64,000 bases of DNA from Gordionus sp. m RMFG-2023 (Eukaryota > Nematomorpha > Gordioida > Chordodea > Parachordodidae): NCBI RefSeq assembly GCF_954871325.1, contig NC_088775.1, forward strand, positions 60,427,561 through 60,491,560, read 5' to 3'. The translations under genes were made by a program, and so were the position numbers. This document shows positions 1 to 9,756 of this stretch, one piece after another. The notes under the pieces were generated by a model. That model worked only from the letters and a program-made list of their open reading frames with translations, was not told the origin of the DNA and did no database searches. The stretch's first letter is position 1. Each line of letters opens with the position of its first letter.

Positions 1-262
1 AATTAATAATTCCTATATTTTACCACAAAAAAAAATTAAATTTGTAGGCAAAAATAAAAAATTGATAAAAAAAAATATAAAAAAAAAATAATATACCCCC
101 CGAGAGTGGCAACAACCCATATTTTAATAGTAATATATTTTGTTACATAATCACATATAAAATTAAAGATCACTAATTTAAAAGAATGCTCTTCTAAATA
201 TTATTTTTTATATGATTATATATTGAAAATTCCCTATCTTTTTTAATCCACATCTTTTCATA
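1..262. other. AT-rich sequence without a gene
   Basis: Mostly A/T homopolymer runs with one short GC-richer patch (CCCCCCGAGAGTGGCAAC near 96-113). No coding signal is seen. It should be the 3' flank of the minus-strand hAT that begins at 263, but I could not identify that element's terminal repeat. Confidence 0.5.
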
Positions 263-588
263 CTAAAATGTCATACCTAGAAGTGATGAAGATAACAGCA
301 AGTGGAGATAGGCATTAAAACACTTTTCATGAATAGTTATAAGTTTGCTTAACCATAACTTTAGCGCCAAGCAGTAGTCATTAGGCTGAATATTCTCTGA
401 TGACGCATTTGAATGCGGAATAGAAAATATAAAATTGAATATTTTCTCTATCAAAGGTGAGTTTTTATTAGAAGGGAAATCCATCCATTTTTCTTGTGCA
501 TTCATGTGATTGTTTTTCGATAATTTATCTTCATAATAGGAATAAAAATGTGAATATTCCTCAAAGAGAATATCTGTATCTATATTTG
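263..588 (-). pseudogene. hAT-2 transposase, C-terminal part
   Basis: The minus-strand frame ending in a stop at 263 encodes the C-terminal dimerisation region of a hAT transposase. The diagnostic stretch is FSIPHSNASSENI, close to the family pattern SIPHSNA.xERVFS, followed by a leucine-rich tail. The frame is open for about 80 residues and is then cut by the terminal repeat of another hAT at 597. The same transposase appears to resume at 6491 on the far side of that insertion. It is therefore the tail of one transposase split by about 5.9 kb of younger DNA. By family it would cut and paste its own element in the nucleus. No intact catalytic domain is present here. Confidence 0.7.
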
Positions 589-839
589 GTATTTTATAGT
601 GCTGTGAAGTAACGTCAAAAAAGTTTTTTTTGCAGAAAAGGAACGCCCTTCGTTACCTTCACCTAAAGGTAACGAATAACGGTAACGCGTTTCTATTTTT
701 GAGTAACCGTAACGCAAAACGTTACTTTACTCGTTACTTTATATTTTTTCTTAAAAAATATCAATAAATTATATGAACTTTAAAAAAAATTAATTGTTTT
801 TCTAAATATATTATTTTAATAATTAATCCTTTTTTTTAT

Positions 840-3800
840 TTGAAACCTCTCATATTGAGCATCTTTCTCGCTCGTTGCTCGATTTTTCTGACATACATAT
901 TCATCATTCCTTCGCTATTTTTGCTCATCAATCAACAGACCTCTCACAGGCGCTATTGCTTTATTATTGGCTGCATTTTTTTCTTATACCTATGGCCATC
1001 CCCATGAACGCAAAATCTGCCCATCCTGCCTGAAACCAATACATTTAACAAATGATGGAGAATTTTTTGTTCATGGACCAATCTCTAACAGGTGTCCGCA
1101 TTCAAAACACACGCCTCTTTCTCAGATCACTTACTCGCTTCCCCTCCCTTTCATAGATCCCCCCCCCTAAACCAAGAAATTGGTGCCTCATTCTCAGGTA
1201 TTTTTCTTAACTCCACAAAACCAAGTATCATAACGAGAATACCCAAAGGAGCGAGAATACAAGTAGCTAAATCTCTTAGCAACTGCATATCTTCTCTTTT
1301 GCAAAGTTTTAACAAAGAAGAAGAATGGTTAAAATTTCTAAACTTCGGGTACAATACTTTCAAAATACCTGACATATCACTCCAAAAATCCTTAACTCAA
1401 CAAATAAAAGATGCCTGTTTAAACATCAACACTCTTCTTCATGAGTCCCAAATCTCCAGACATCCCAAAAACAAAAAAAAATAACCCCACTTCAACAAAA
1501 AGCCTCATTGATTTCGAAGAAAATTGATAGTCTTAACATCAAAGGGGCCCTCAAACTCATTTCAACCAATGACACTCTGGCGGAATCCAATTTAGATACC
1601 TTAATTAAGCTTCGATCAAAGCATCCCACAACAACATTTAAGCTATTGCCCCAACCCTACTCCCATTGTGCAGCAGACTTCACACAGGAAGAAGTAAGGA
1701 AAGCAATCCTATCTTTTCATCGGGATTCGGCTCATGGTCTAGATGGGATTAGACCAAATTTTTTACAGGATATTACCTCTCCTGTGATCTGTACACAGGT
1801 TTCAATTCTCACTAAAATCACAAACTTAGTCAACAAAATCCTAAATGGAGTCGTACCCAGCTTTATTACCCCCTTACTCTTCGGTGCCAGACTCATCGCA
1901 CTCCAAAAACCAAACAAGGACATTCGGCCCATCGCCATTGGTTCAACATACCGTAGATTGGTCGCTAAATTAATCGCATCTAGAATCAAACACGATGCCG
2001 CACACATTCTAAGCCCCTACCAGGGATACCTGGTGGGTGTGAAGCTGCTGTGCACTTAACAAGAATTCACCTTGAAAATAACCCAAAAAACGAATCCCTA
2101 GTAAAAATTGACTTCTCTAACGCCTACAACACTCTTTCGCGCAACACGTTCTTACATTCAACTTGCTTCCATTTCCCCGCTTACACCAAATTTCTTTTCT
2201 CTTGCTACCAATCACCAACAATCTTATAATTCAACAAAAAGATACTTTCTGTCGAGGGTATCCAACAGGGTGACCCTCTCGGATCCCTTCTCTTTAGTCT
2301 TGGAATCAATGACATGATAAAATCAATAAACTCTTCATGTACTCTATCGCTCCACGCTTGGTATATTGATGATGGAATCTTGAGTGGTCCCTGTAGTGAA
2401 ATTACCAAAGCAGTCAACATAATTAAAGAAATGGGCACATTCATTGGACTTTCGCTTAACCAGAGCAAATCTGAATTCTCACATTTAAATTCTAATGCTC
2501 CCAAACTCACGATTTCAAACTCACATCAAGCGTTGAATTAACACATCTAGGATCGCCTGTAGGAAGACACGAGGCAATAAGCACCTTTCTTCATTCCACA
2601 TTTGACATACTCCTTAAACTGGAGGACATCTTTACACTTCTTCCATCACACAAGTCCTTTTTTTTGCTAAAAAATTTCTTTTTTATACCAAGGATTCTTT
2701 ACGCACTTCGGTCAACACCAATTTTTAAATATCCTATTCCTCTCCAAACTTACGAAAAAGGAATAAAGGACTTAACCGAAAAAATAGTAAATATCAGATT
2801 CAACGAAACCGCTTGGGCCCAAGCAACTCTTCCAACCAAATTTGGTGGTCTCGGCATCAGATCTCCACATGACTTAGCAATAACTACTTTCATATCGAGT
2901 AGTCTCTTGACAAAGCCAATAACCACCGCCCATAATTCTAAAGAAGACCTTTCCTTAATCGTGGCTATGGATATTTGGAAAACAAGGATCAATGCTGATT
3001 CTCATCCCCCCACAACCCATAGACAGAAAGACTGGGATGCACCAGTGGTTGCTCGCTGCGTTGAAACTCTTATCTAGCATGCAATCTACCGACCGCACCC
3101 TATTCTCTTCCCTGCTCAATGGTACGGGACATGAGTTTCTTGAGGCCATCCCTTCTACCAATCTTCAACTTCAACTATCTAACAATGAATTTACCCACGC
3201 CATCGGCATTCGTCTAAATTGTTCCATCACTCACCCTCACATCTGCTCAGGGTGCAACTCGCCAGTTGACTCGAAGGGTAGACATAGTTTACATTGTCGC
3301 TCCTGCAATGGACGATTCATCAGACACAAGCAATGTAATACAATCATCCAACATGCTCTGAAATCCGCCCAAATTCCTTCAACTCTAGAACCACAGGGTC
3401 TTTTTAGATCTGACGGTAAACGTCCTGACGGGATCTCTCAAATCCCATGGAGGAGAGGCCAACTTTTGGTATGGGACTATTCCTGTATTGACCCCTTGGC
3501 CCCATCCAACCACGCCATCAACATCCTTGACCAGAAGGAACAACTTAAAACTTCTAAATACACAGAAATAATGAACGATCATTGCTTTATCCCAATCATA
3601 TCAACCACTCTTGGCACCTTCGGCAAACTCGCCTTAGCATTTTTCAAAAACTTAGGATCACAAATCAGCAAACTCTCAGAAGAACCTCGAGAGGGTTTTT
3701 TTCTTCGTCAACGACTATCCATAGCGATTCTCAAAGCTAATTATATCAGTTTCAATGGTAGTCTTCTAGCCAAAGAGCTATCCTAAACAACACTTACGTT

Positions 3801-3860
3801 TCTTTTTCATTTTTGTTTCCCTGCGCCACACCATCTCCGTTCTTTTTTTTTAATAGTATT
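840..3860 (+). mobile_element. LINE with C-terminal restriction-like endonuclease, near full length
   Basis: A plus-strand non-LTR retrotransposon inserted in hAT-1. Coding remains run from about 967 to the stop at 3784-3786. A T-rich, pyrimidine-rich tail runs to about 3860. The composition (about 40 percent GC) contrasts with the surrounding AT-rich hAT sequence. I could not fix its exact borders because both flanks are runs of T. Four other pieces of the same kind of element occur in the window (41690-41890 minus, 45391-46290 plus, 50415-50760 minus, 52925-54650 minus). Confidence 0.8.
967..3786 (+). pseudogene. LINE polyprotein: zinc finger, reverse transcriptase, REL endonuclease
   Basis: Domains in order are as follows. 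An N-terminal zinc finger (Cys-X2-Cys, then HGP and a Cys-Pro, about 1018-1100). A linker. Reverse transcriptase from about 1680: LDGIRPNF, IRPIAIGSTYRRLVAKLIA, then KIDFSNAYN near 2106, GIQQGDPL near 2260 and the active-site YIDDG near 2362. Then a thumb region. The C-terminus has a Cys-Cys-His-Cys knuckle (about 3240-3310) followed by RPDG at 3421 and WDY near 3474. The spacing RPD-X15-D fits the restriction-like endonuclease of R2-type LINEs. The final frame (2992-3786) is intact; upstream the reading moves among frames about five times, with breaks near 1170, 1490, 2050, 2320 and 2540-2660. It would have primed reverse transcription at nicked target DNA. It is inactive now. Confidence 0.8.
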
Positions 3861-4196
3861 ATTATATATTATAATAATATATTTTTGTTTTATAAAAAAT
3901 TGATTTCTTTGTTTGTTTTGGATGATGAAAAATAAAGGTTATTTATTAGGAGGATAAAAAGAAAAACATATTTTATTTTATTGTATTATAAAATTACTTT
4001 TATTTATTTTTTGATTCTTAATATTAATAATTTAAGCCGAGTTTTAATTCATATCAACCACTTCCAACATTTTTTTTTAAATTCTCGTTGTTAAATTATC
4101 AGTCGAAATTAATATTCAATCAAAATTCAAAGTAAATATAATATATTATTAATTAATTTATAATTTATTTTAAAAGAAATAGTACTTACTTCTTCA

Positions 4197-4375
4197 GATG
4201 AAGAAGATTTAACCCTTCCCTGGCTCCAATTTGAATTATATTTTAAACCAATTAAGAAAATTAATGGTACTAAGTCTACACTTTGTAAATGTAAATTATG
4301 TCCCAACCCAAATATTTCAACGTCAATGTCAAGTAGCTCAAACTTAAAAAAACATTTGAATGTAAAGAATGAATT
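4197..4375 (+). pseudogene. hAT-1 BED-type zinc finger (N-terminal part)
   Basis: Plus-strand translation gives an acidic lead (SSSDEEDLTLPW), then a BED finger with the order Cys-Lys-Leu-Cys, a Ser-rich loop and Asn-Leu-Lys-Lys-His-Leu. BED fingers bind DNA at the N-terminus of many hAT transposases. The frame ends soon after, and 120 bases later hAT-3 is inserted. The matching catalytic and C-terminal part continues on the same strand at 5609-6379. The start codon is not clear, so the first residues may lie upstream or have decayed. Confidence 0.65.
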
Positions 4376-4495
4376 AATATATAATTATTTTAAACATATA
4401 AAAACTTAATCATGAAATGATTTAAATTTTTTTTATTTAATTTCATTATAGAATTTATTATTAAAATACTATATATATAGAATCTTATTATTTAA

Positions 4496-5602
4496 TAGTG
4501 CTGTAAACATTTTTAAAAAAATCGAACGCGTTCAACGTTCATTGACAAAAATCGAACGCGTTCACGTTCAAATTCAAAAAAAGGAACTCGTTCAAGTTCA
4601 TGAACGCGTTCATGCGTTCAAAATTTTATGATAAATTTTTTTTAAAATTTAATTTAATATAAATAAATGCCTTATATTTTTCAACACAATATATTAGCCA
4701 TGATAAAAAATAATAGTTTTATTTTGATAATATAATTATAAATACAATATAATAGAGCGATAAAAAAATAAATTTATAAAAAATTTTTCTTATTAATTTT
4801 TAATAATAATTGCTTTTCAAAATTTTCATCTGATAGGCATGAACGCTTGGCAGTTAATACAGCGTTAGCTATACTAAAAACTGGCTCAACAGGGGCAGAT
4901 GAAGGGATTGCGGTGTTACACTTGATAAACAATTCTTTTAAAAGGGGGAATTTATAAAAAACATTTAATGTTTTATCCATTGTCTCAAAAAATTGAGCTA
5001 TGTTATCAACCTCCAATCTGCCCTCTTCTTCCTCGTCAAAAAAAAGGATATCTCGGAATTGATTTTAAAACAGTGAAATATTTTTGATAGGGCCATGGTA
5101 ATTCTAATTCATCTAATATTGAATTTTTATTTTCAGAATCTGATGATGAAATATTTATATCCTCGCAAATCCTAATCTATTAAATTAAAATATAAAATAT
5201 TCAAATTAATAAACTTTAATCTTATCTTCTCTAGCAGTAGCACGTTATGGTACGTTAATTGCAATATGAAAGAGGAAAGAGGAAAAAGTAAAAACAGCTG
5301 ATTAAAAAATATAAGACTTTTTTGTTAAAAAATTGGATTAAATATTAATTTTTCAAATAAATAAAAATATAAAACTTTTTTGTTAAAAAATGCGGATTAA
5401 TATTAATTTTTCAAATAAATAAAAATAAAAAGTGTTTTTAAAATTGAACGAACGTAAAATTGAACGCGTTCATCATAGAAAAGGAACGCGTTCACGTTCA
5501 AAGTTCGTCAAAAATAAAGGAACGCCGTTCATCACCTTTTTTCAAAAAAACGAACTTTGTTCACGAACGCGTTCATTTTGAACGCGTTCGTTTACAACAC
5601 TA
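4496..5602 (-). mobile_element. hAT-3, short non-autonomous hAT with target duplication
   Basis: It begins TAGTGCTGTAAAC and ends GTTTACAACACTA, a near-perfect 13-base inverted repeat. It is flanked by TTATTTAA on both sides (4488-4495 and 5603-5610). Subterminal repeats of GAACGCGTTC occur near both ends (4520-4620 and 5455-5590), differing from the GTAACGCGTTAC repeats of its host hAT-1. It keeps only the C-terminal part of a transposase on the minus strand. Length is 1,107 bases. The insertion lies between the BED finger and the catalytic part of hAT-1. Confidence 0.92.
4774..5160 (-). pseudogene. hAT-3 transposase C-terminal dimerisation domain
   Basis: The open frame from 5016 to 4774 holds the hATC signature: FPLLKELFIKCNTAIPSSAP, then VEPVFS, a KRSCLSDENFEKQLLLKIN block and a stop. 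Upstream in another frame (5160-5020) lies an acidic stretch rich in Asp, Ser and Glu ending FFDEEEEGRLE, normally just before the hATC domain. BED finger and catalytic aspartates are absent, so this copy would depend on another element's transposase. The sequence is close to the C-terminus of hAT-1, so the two families are cousins. Confidence 0.8.
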
Positions 5603-5608
5603 TTATTT

Positions 5609-6379
5609 AACCATGTATTTGATAGCTACAGCTCTTTCAATTTTAGAGAGCGGCATTTGGGATATCTCACTCCCACTATAACCATTATAATATCAAAACT
5701 TAAAAAATTGGCTTTAAATAATGTTAAGTTTTGTAAACCGTTTATTGATTCAATACTGGAAGCCATAGATAAAAGGTATACAGTTCAAATATTGTATAAT
5801 TTATATTTTGACTATCATATTTTCAATAGATTCAAACACATCTATGATGATGAATATATACTATCGGCAATAATTCACCCACTATTTAAATTGGATTGGC
5901 CCTTTATAAAATTAGAGGTCAATAAAGGAAGAATGCTGGAACTTATTTCCAGTTTGAGAAAAGATATTGATAAAGAAAGAACAGGCTGGATTCCTTTATC
6001 CAACACACACACTAGAATATTTTCAGATAAAGATAAATTTTTTTTTGATGAGGAAATGAATGAAGATCTCTGTGAAGATGATCTTTCAAGCTTTTTTCAA
6101 AATAAAGATATTTCCTTAAATATTTTTAATAATTTCCCCGAATTGAAAATTTTGTTTATTAAATATAACACCACTCTCCCATCCTCTGCGCCAATTGAAC
6201 GAGTGTTTAGCACGGCGAAAGCTGTGTTGAGTACTAAGCGCTTATGTTTATCTGATCAAAATTTTGAAAATCAATTGTTAAAAATAAATAAAAAATTGAT
6301 ATTTTTATTTTATTATATATTGTCGGAAAAAAATAAATATTCTTTTGCATTATATATAACATTTAATTTTTTTAAGTAA
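5609..6379 (+). pseudogene. hAT-1 transposase, C-terminal part
   Basis: A 240-residue open frame (5657-6379) with in-frame coding sequence reaching back towards the hAT-3 border. The beginning reads CKPFIDSILEAIDKRY, then an insertion-domain-like helical region (YDDEYILSAIIHPLFKLDW). It ends in hATC: FPELKILFIKYNTTLPSSAP, IERVFSTAKAVLSTKRLCLS and FENQLLKIN. The last 25 residues after the lysine-rich end are hydrophobic and probably run past the usual terminus. The first two catalytic aspartates should lie upstream, where I do not find them, so this copy is truncated. The family forms oligomers through this domain. Confidence 0.8.
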
Positions 6380-6490
6380 TGAGTAGCCCGTTTTTTTTTG
6401 AAAAGCCGCGCGCGTTCCTTTTGTAAAATGGTAACGAGTAACGGTAACGCGTTTCTTTTTTGTAGTAACGTTTACAGCACTAGTATTTTA

Positions 6491-7600
6491 TAATTAATAA
6501 TAATTTTTTGAAATTGTTCAAATGCTAGACATTTTTCTAATGTCATAGGGTAAGATATTTCCCTATATTATCTATAATATCATACCGTTTTTCTATATAT
6601 CCTATAATATTTCTTATATACTTCTTTGATTCATTTTTGAAATTTAAAGTCTTTTTTTCGTCATTATTATGTTGTAAAATATTTTTGGAAATGCTCCCAT
6701 AAATATGTTGCTGGATTTTTAAATTTAACGAATTCTTTTGTTTATATATAATAGCGTGATATATATTGCTAAGACATCTTCGGATTGTAATTGTAAATTT
6801 ATTTTATCGACTAAAGTGCAATCGTTATTGACAACACCTAAATATGCCTCTGCCAAATCATCTTCAAAAAATATTTTTAAAAATGGTGGGGTTGCTGATA
6901 ATGTTAAAAAATATTCTGTAATTGATAATACTTAAACATTCGCTCAATCGCAGGGATTAATGTAAGCAAGCATATTGAAACGTGGCGAAGTAATTCTGAC
7001 CATTCAAATTGCTCCATTATATTGATTCTTTTAAAATTGTAACTCTTTTTGTCGAGTTGCTAAATTGATTATAGCATTTAATTACAGAAAATTATGGCCT
7101 TTTTAAACGAATTATGAAGAATGTGAAATTTCAATTTCGTCCAAATACTTTGATTTTTCCCAAAGTTTACAGATATGTACCTGCACAACGTTACATTAGC
7201 AATATTAAGTCTATTTTTAAATTTTCTAGTAATATGTCTTTAGGTTTCACTGTCAGATGAAAATAATTTAAGCAATTTAACACTTATTTCATTCTTTTTG
7301 TTGAAGTATCTAAGTAATAAGGGAAATGTTTTTATATGACCTTTATTCGATGCATCCATTAGTATTAACGGGTGATTGTTTTTTAGATCTTTTTTAATAT
7401 TTGCCGTTGTTTCTGATGCCAAAATATTTTGGATTATTTTAGAGCCTTTTGTTTTGCCACATGAAAATATTGATGCAATCTTAGAGTCAGGAAAAAGTGT
7501 GTAAAATAGCTTGCTTGAACAATCAGCCGACATATAGCTATGGGAATATTTTATGGAATGATATATAAATGTTGTTTCAACAATAACAGACAAGCTTTTA
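6491..7600 (-). pseudogene. hAT-2 transposase, catalytic part
   Basis: The minus-strand frame at 7593-7240 reads DCSSKLFYTLFPDSKIASIF, then NHPLILMDASNKGHIKTFPL with a family-typical catalytic Asp. This is the arrangement of ZBED/DUF4371-like hAT proteins (DCTSKLL...FPDS...TDASNH...FPI). Further down the minus strand, between 7200 and 6550, come broken pieces resembling the rest of that fold (VNFGKNQSIWTKLK, FHILHNSFKKA and a WSNL block), with frame changes and stops. Read this way the order runs on past hAT-1 into the C-terminus at 505-263. The N-terminal zinc finger was not found. Confidence 0.65.
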
Positions 7601-8573
7601 TTATTAGAATATTTGGTTACTTATGATGATATAAAAGTATTGGTTCTAGATTTTAGTCAATTGCCTATAAACATTTTTTAGTTTTATATCAGTTTATTAT
7701 TATTTTAATTTATATTTTATAATTTTTATTTAAAGTTAAAATAAAGTTTAACCAGTGAATTAATTTTTAAAATTTGAATCTTAGCTTTTCTCTAAAAAAG
7801 GCCTCACTTCAGCTTAGAAAATTCTTAAATATCAAAAATTATGTAAATTCAATTCGCGAATGTTTTGTGATTCTTAAATTTTGCGAATTGTGAAAATTTT
7901 ATCATTAAAATTTTGTAATTTGTGTATTTTGTGAGAATATAAATATAGAATTAATAAATCATTCACATAAAACATTTGGAAATTTTTAATTGGAGAATGT
8001 AACTATACTTTTGAAAATTTTAAAAGATTTGCCACATGTTATGCATCTCTCAAAACTCACGAAAGTTATGCAATTCTCAAAACTTTTGGGTATTTTTTAT
8101 ATTTAGGACACTTCCTAAAATAGAAAACATAAATTAGTTACCTTTTTCCCCCAAGAAAAAATTAAAATTGTTAAAGTATAAAGATAACAAAAAAAATAAT
8201 TAATAATTCTTACAATAGAGGGAGTGGTAAAAATTTAAACAGATATTTCTGAAGCAGAATCATCGTACGAATACTCGCTTTCTATATAATCGTGTGCCAT
8301 GGTGGAATTTTTGTTTAAAAAAGAAAGAAAAAGTAGCGTCTTTTTTTTAAAATAAAAAATTGAAATTAATTTAAAGCGTTTTTAACCACTGCATATTTAG
8401 ATTTTGAAAAGACTAGTTAATAAAGCTATTTAAGTATCTAAATATAAATTTTCTTTGTAAAATAGTGAGATAGCTAAATTAATTTTGGGGATAAAAATTA
8501 TCCCGGTAAAAAAATCAAAAATAAGCATATGTTTGTCTGAGCGTCACATTTCATCCAAAAAAGCCAGCAATTA
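7601..8573. other. Intergenic-like AT-rich stretch
   Basis: No gene is recognised. A minus-strand mini frame at about 8300-8237 begins MAHDYIESEYSYDDSASEIS. It could be an acidic N-terminus, for example of hAT-2, but is too short to call. The stretch 8480-8573 resembles 23960-24050 (both carry GATAAAAATTATC-like sequence, then GTTTGTCTGA/TTGTCTTGAC and CATCcAAAAAAG), so it is the edge of a dispersed repeat. Confidence 0.4.
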
Positions 8574-9756
8574 CAGTGTTGTGATGATTTAATGAAACAT
8601 ATTGACGATTAAATTAAAACCCATCTACAGTGTTGTGATGATTTAATGTAACATATTGACGATTTAATCTAAACACATGCATATGTGAAAAGAAATATTC
8701 GAAGAAAAAAATATCTAGAGTAAAAAAAGTGTTAACGACTAAAATTATACGATTATCTTCATCAAATGATAAAAAATTCGATGAAATTGTAGATACCTTA
8801 AAAATTAAAAAAATTATATGAAAGATATTTATTAATGGAAATTTGTTACATTATTAAGTGTCTAATGGGCATATGCCCACTCTGCTCCTTTAATTAGCAT
8901 ATTTAATAGAAAATCAAAATTTTTTAGTATAAAAAGTGAAAATATTTAGTTACTGATAAGTTAGAAGCAAAATTTTAACCATAATCCATAATTTCATAAA
9001 GCGCCATCTATTTTTTATCAATTTTTGGAGTCGATAGCTTCGCCAAGGTTTTGATATTGTATATATATTTAACAAAGGCGTCTAAATAAAAGCAATAAAA
9101 AAAATTCGAAAACAAACTCACTATTTTGATTAAAAAACAGGTAAAGCAATTTAGGTAAACCGGATGTTAAAAGCCTAATGGCGCCAATATTGATTATTCT
9201 TTGTTAGCCCATTAGAGAATTTCTTTACCTACAAAATGATATATTATAATTTTTTTACTATAAATAGTTTTTGAAATATAAGCATTTTAAAAATTTTACA
9301 GATTCCAAAGTGGCTCTTTTTTGTACCTTTGAGCCCCTATATCTCGAGAACCAGGTGTGCTAGCGAGCTAAAATAAACAGCTTTCTCACTCTTTTACTTA
9401 TCTAAATAATTCCAGAAATTTTTAACAATTTTAAAAGGGGTCGGCCGAATCGTGATTGGTTTGACGTGGAATGGCCCATATATAATTATATTATTTCTTT
9501 TGTTGTACATTTGTAAAGATTATAATTATATATGCATGTGTTTAAATTAAATCGTCAATATGTTACATTAAATCATCACAACACTGTATATAAAATTATA
9601 ATCTTTGCAAAAATAATTAAAATAACAAAAGGAATAATAAAAGAAATTTCAATAATGCTTTGTCTATATTTTAATTATTTTTGCAAAGATTATAATTTTA
9701 TATGGATGATTTTTAATTTAATCGTCAATATGTATCATTAAGTCATCACAACACTG
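8574..9756. repeat. Doubled terminal-inverted-repeat element (MITE-like)
   Basis: Two copies of CAGTGTTGTGATGATTTAATG start at 8574 and 8628. Their inverted counterparts end at 9586 and 9756 (CATTAAATCATCACAACACTG and a near copy). The inner pair could bound one element (8628-9586) and the outer pair a second or a duplicated end. Between the right-hand ends, 9587-9705 is itself a palindrome built on TATAATCTTTGCAAAAATAA. I see no target duplication at either pair and no coding capacity. Confidence 0.7.

Larger units (their letters stand above)
597..6482 (+). mobile_element. hAT-1 DNA transposon, complete ends, with nested insertions
   Basis: The left end starts TAGTGCTGTGAAGTAACG and the right end finishes AGTAACGTTTACAGCACTA, an imperfect terminal inverted repeat. 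The eight bases GTATTTTA lie immediately outside both ends (589-596 and 6483-6490), the 8-base target duplication typical of hAT. Inside both ends are repeated palindromes of the GTAACGCGTTAC type (about 640-740 and 6400-6470), probably transposase-binding repeats. The body codes on the plus strand for a BED-finger transposase (4197-4375 and 5609-6379). It is interrupted by a LINE (about 840-3860) and by hAT-3 (4496-5602). Without these insertions it would be about 1.8 kb. It landed inside the older minus-strand hAT-2. Confidence 0.9.

Noticed and set aside
8237-8300. Short acidic peptide MAHDYIESEYSYDDSASEIS as a gene start
   Set aside because: Only about 21 codons before a stop. It could be an N-terminal exon of hAT-2 but nothing downstream supports splicing.
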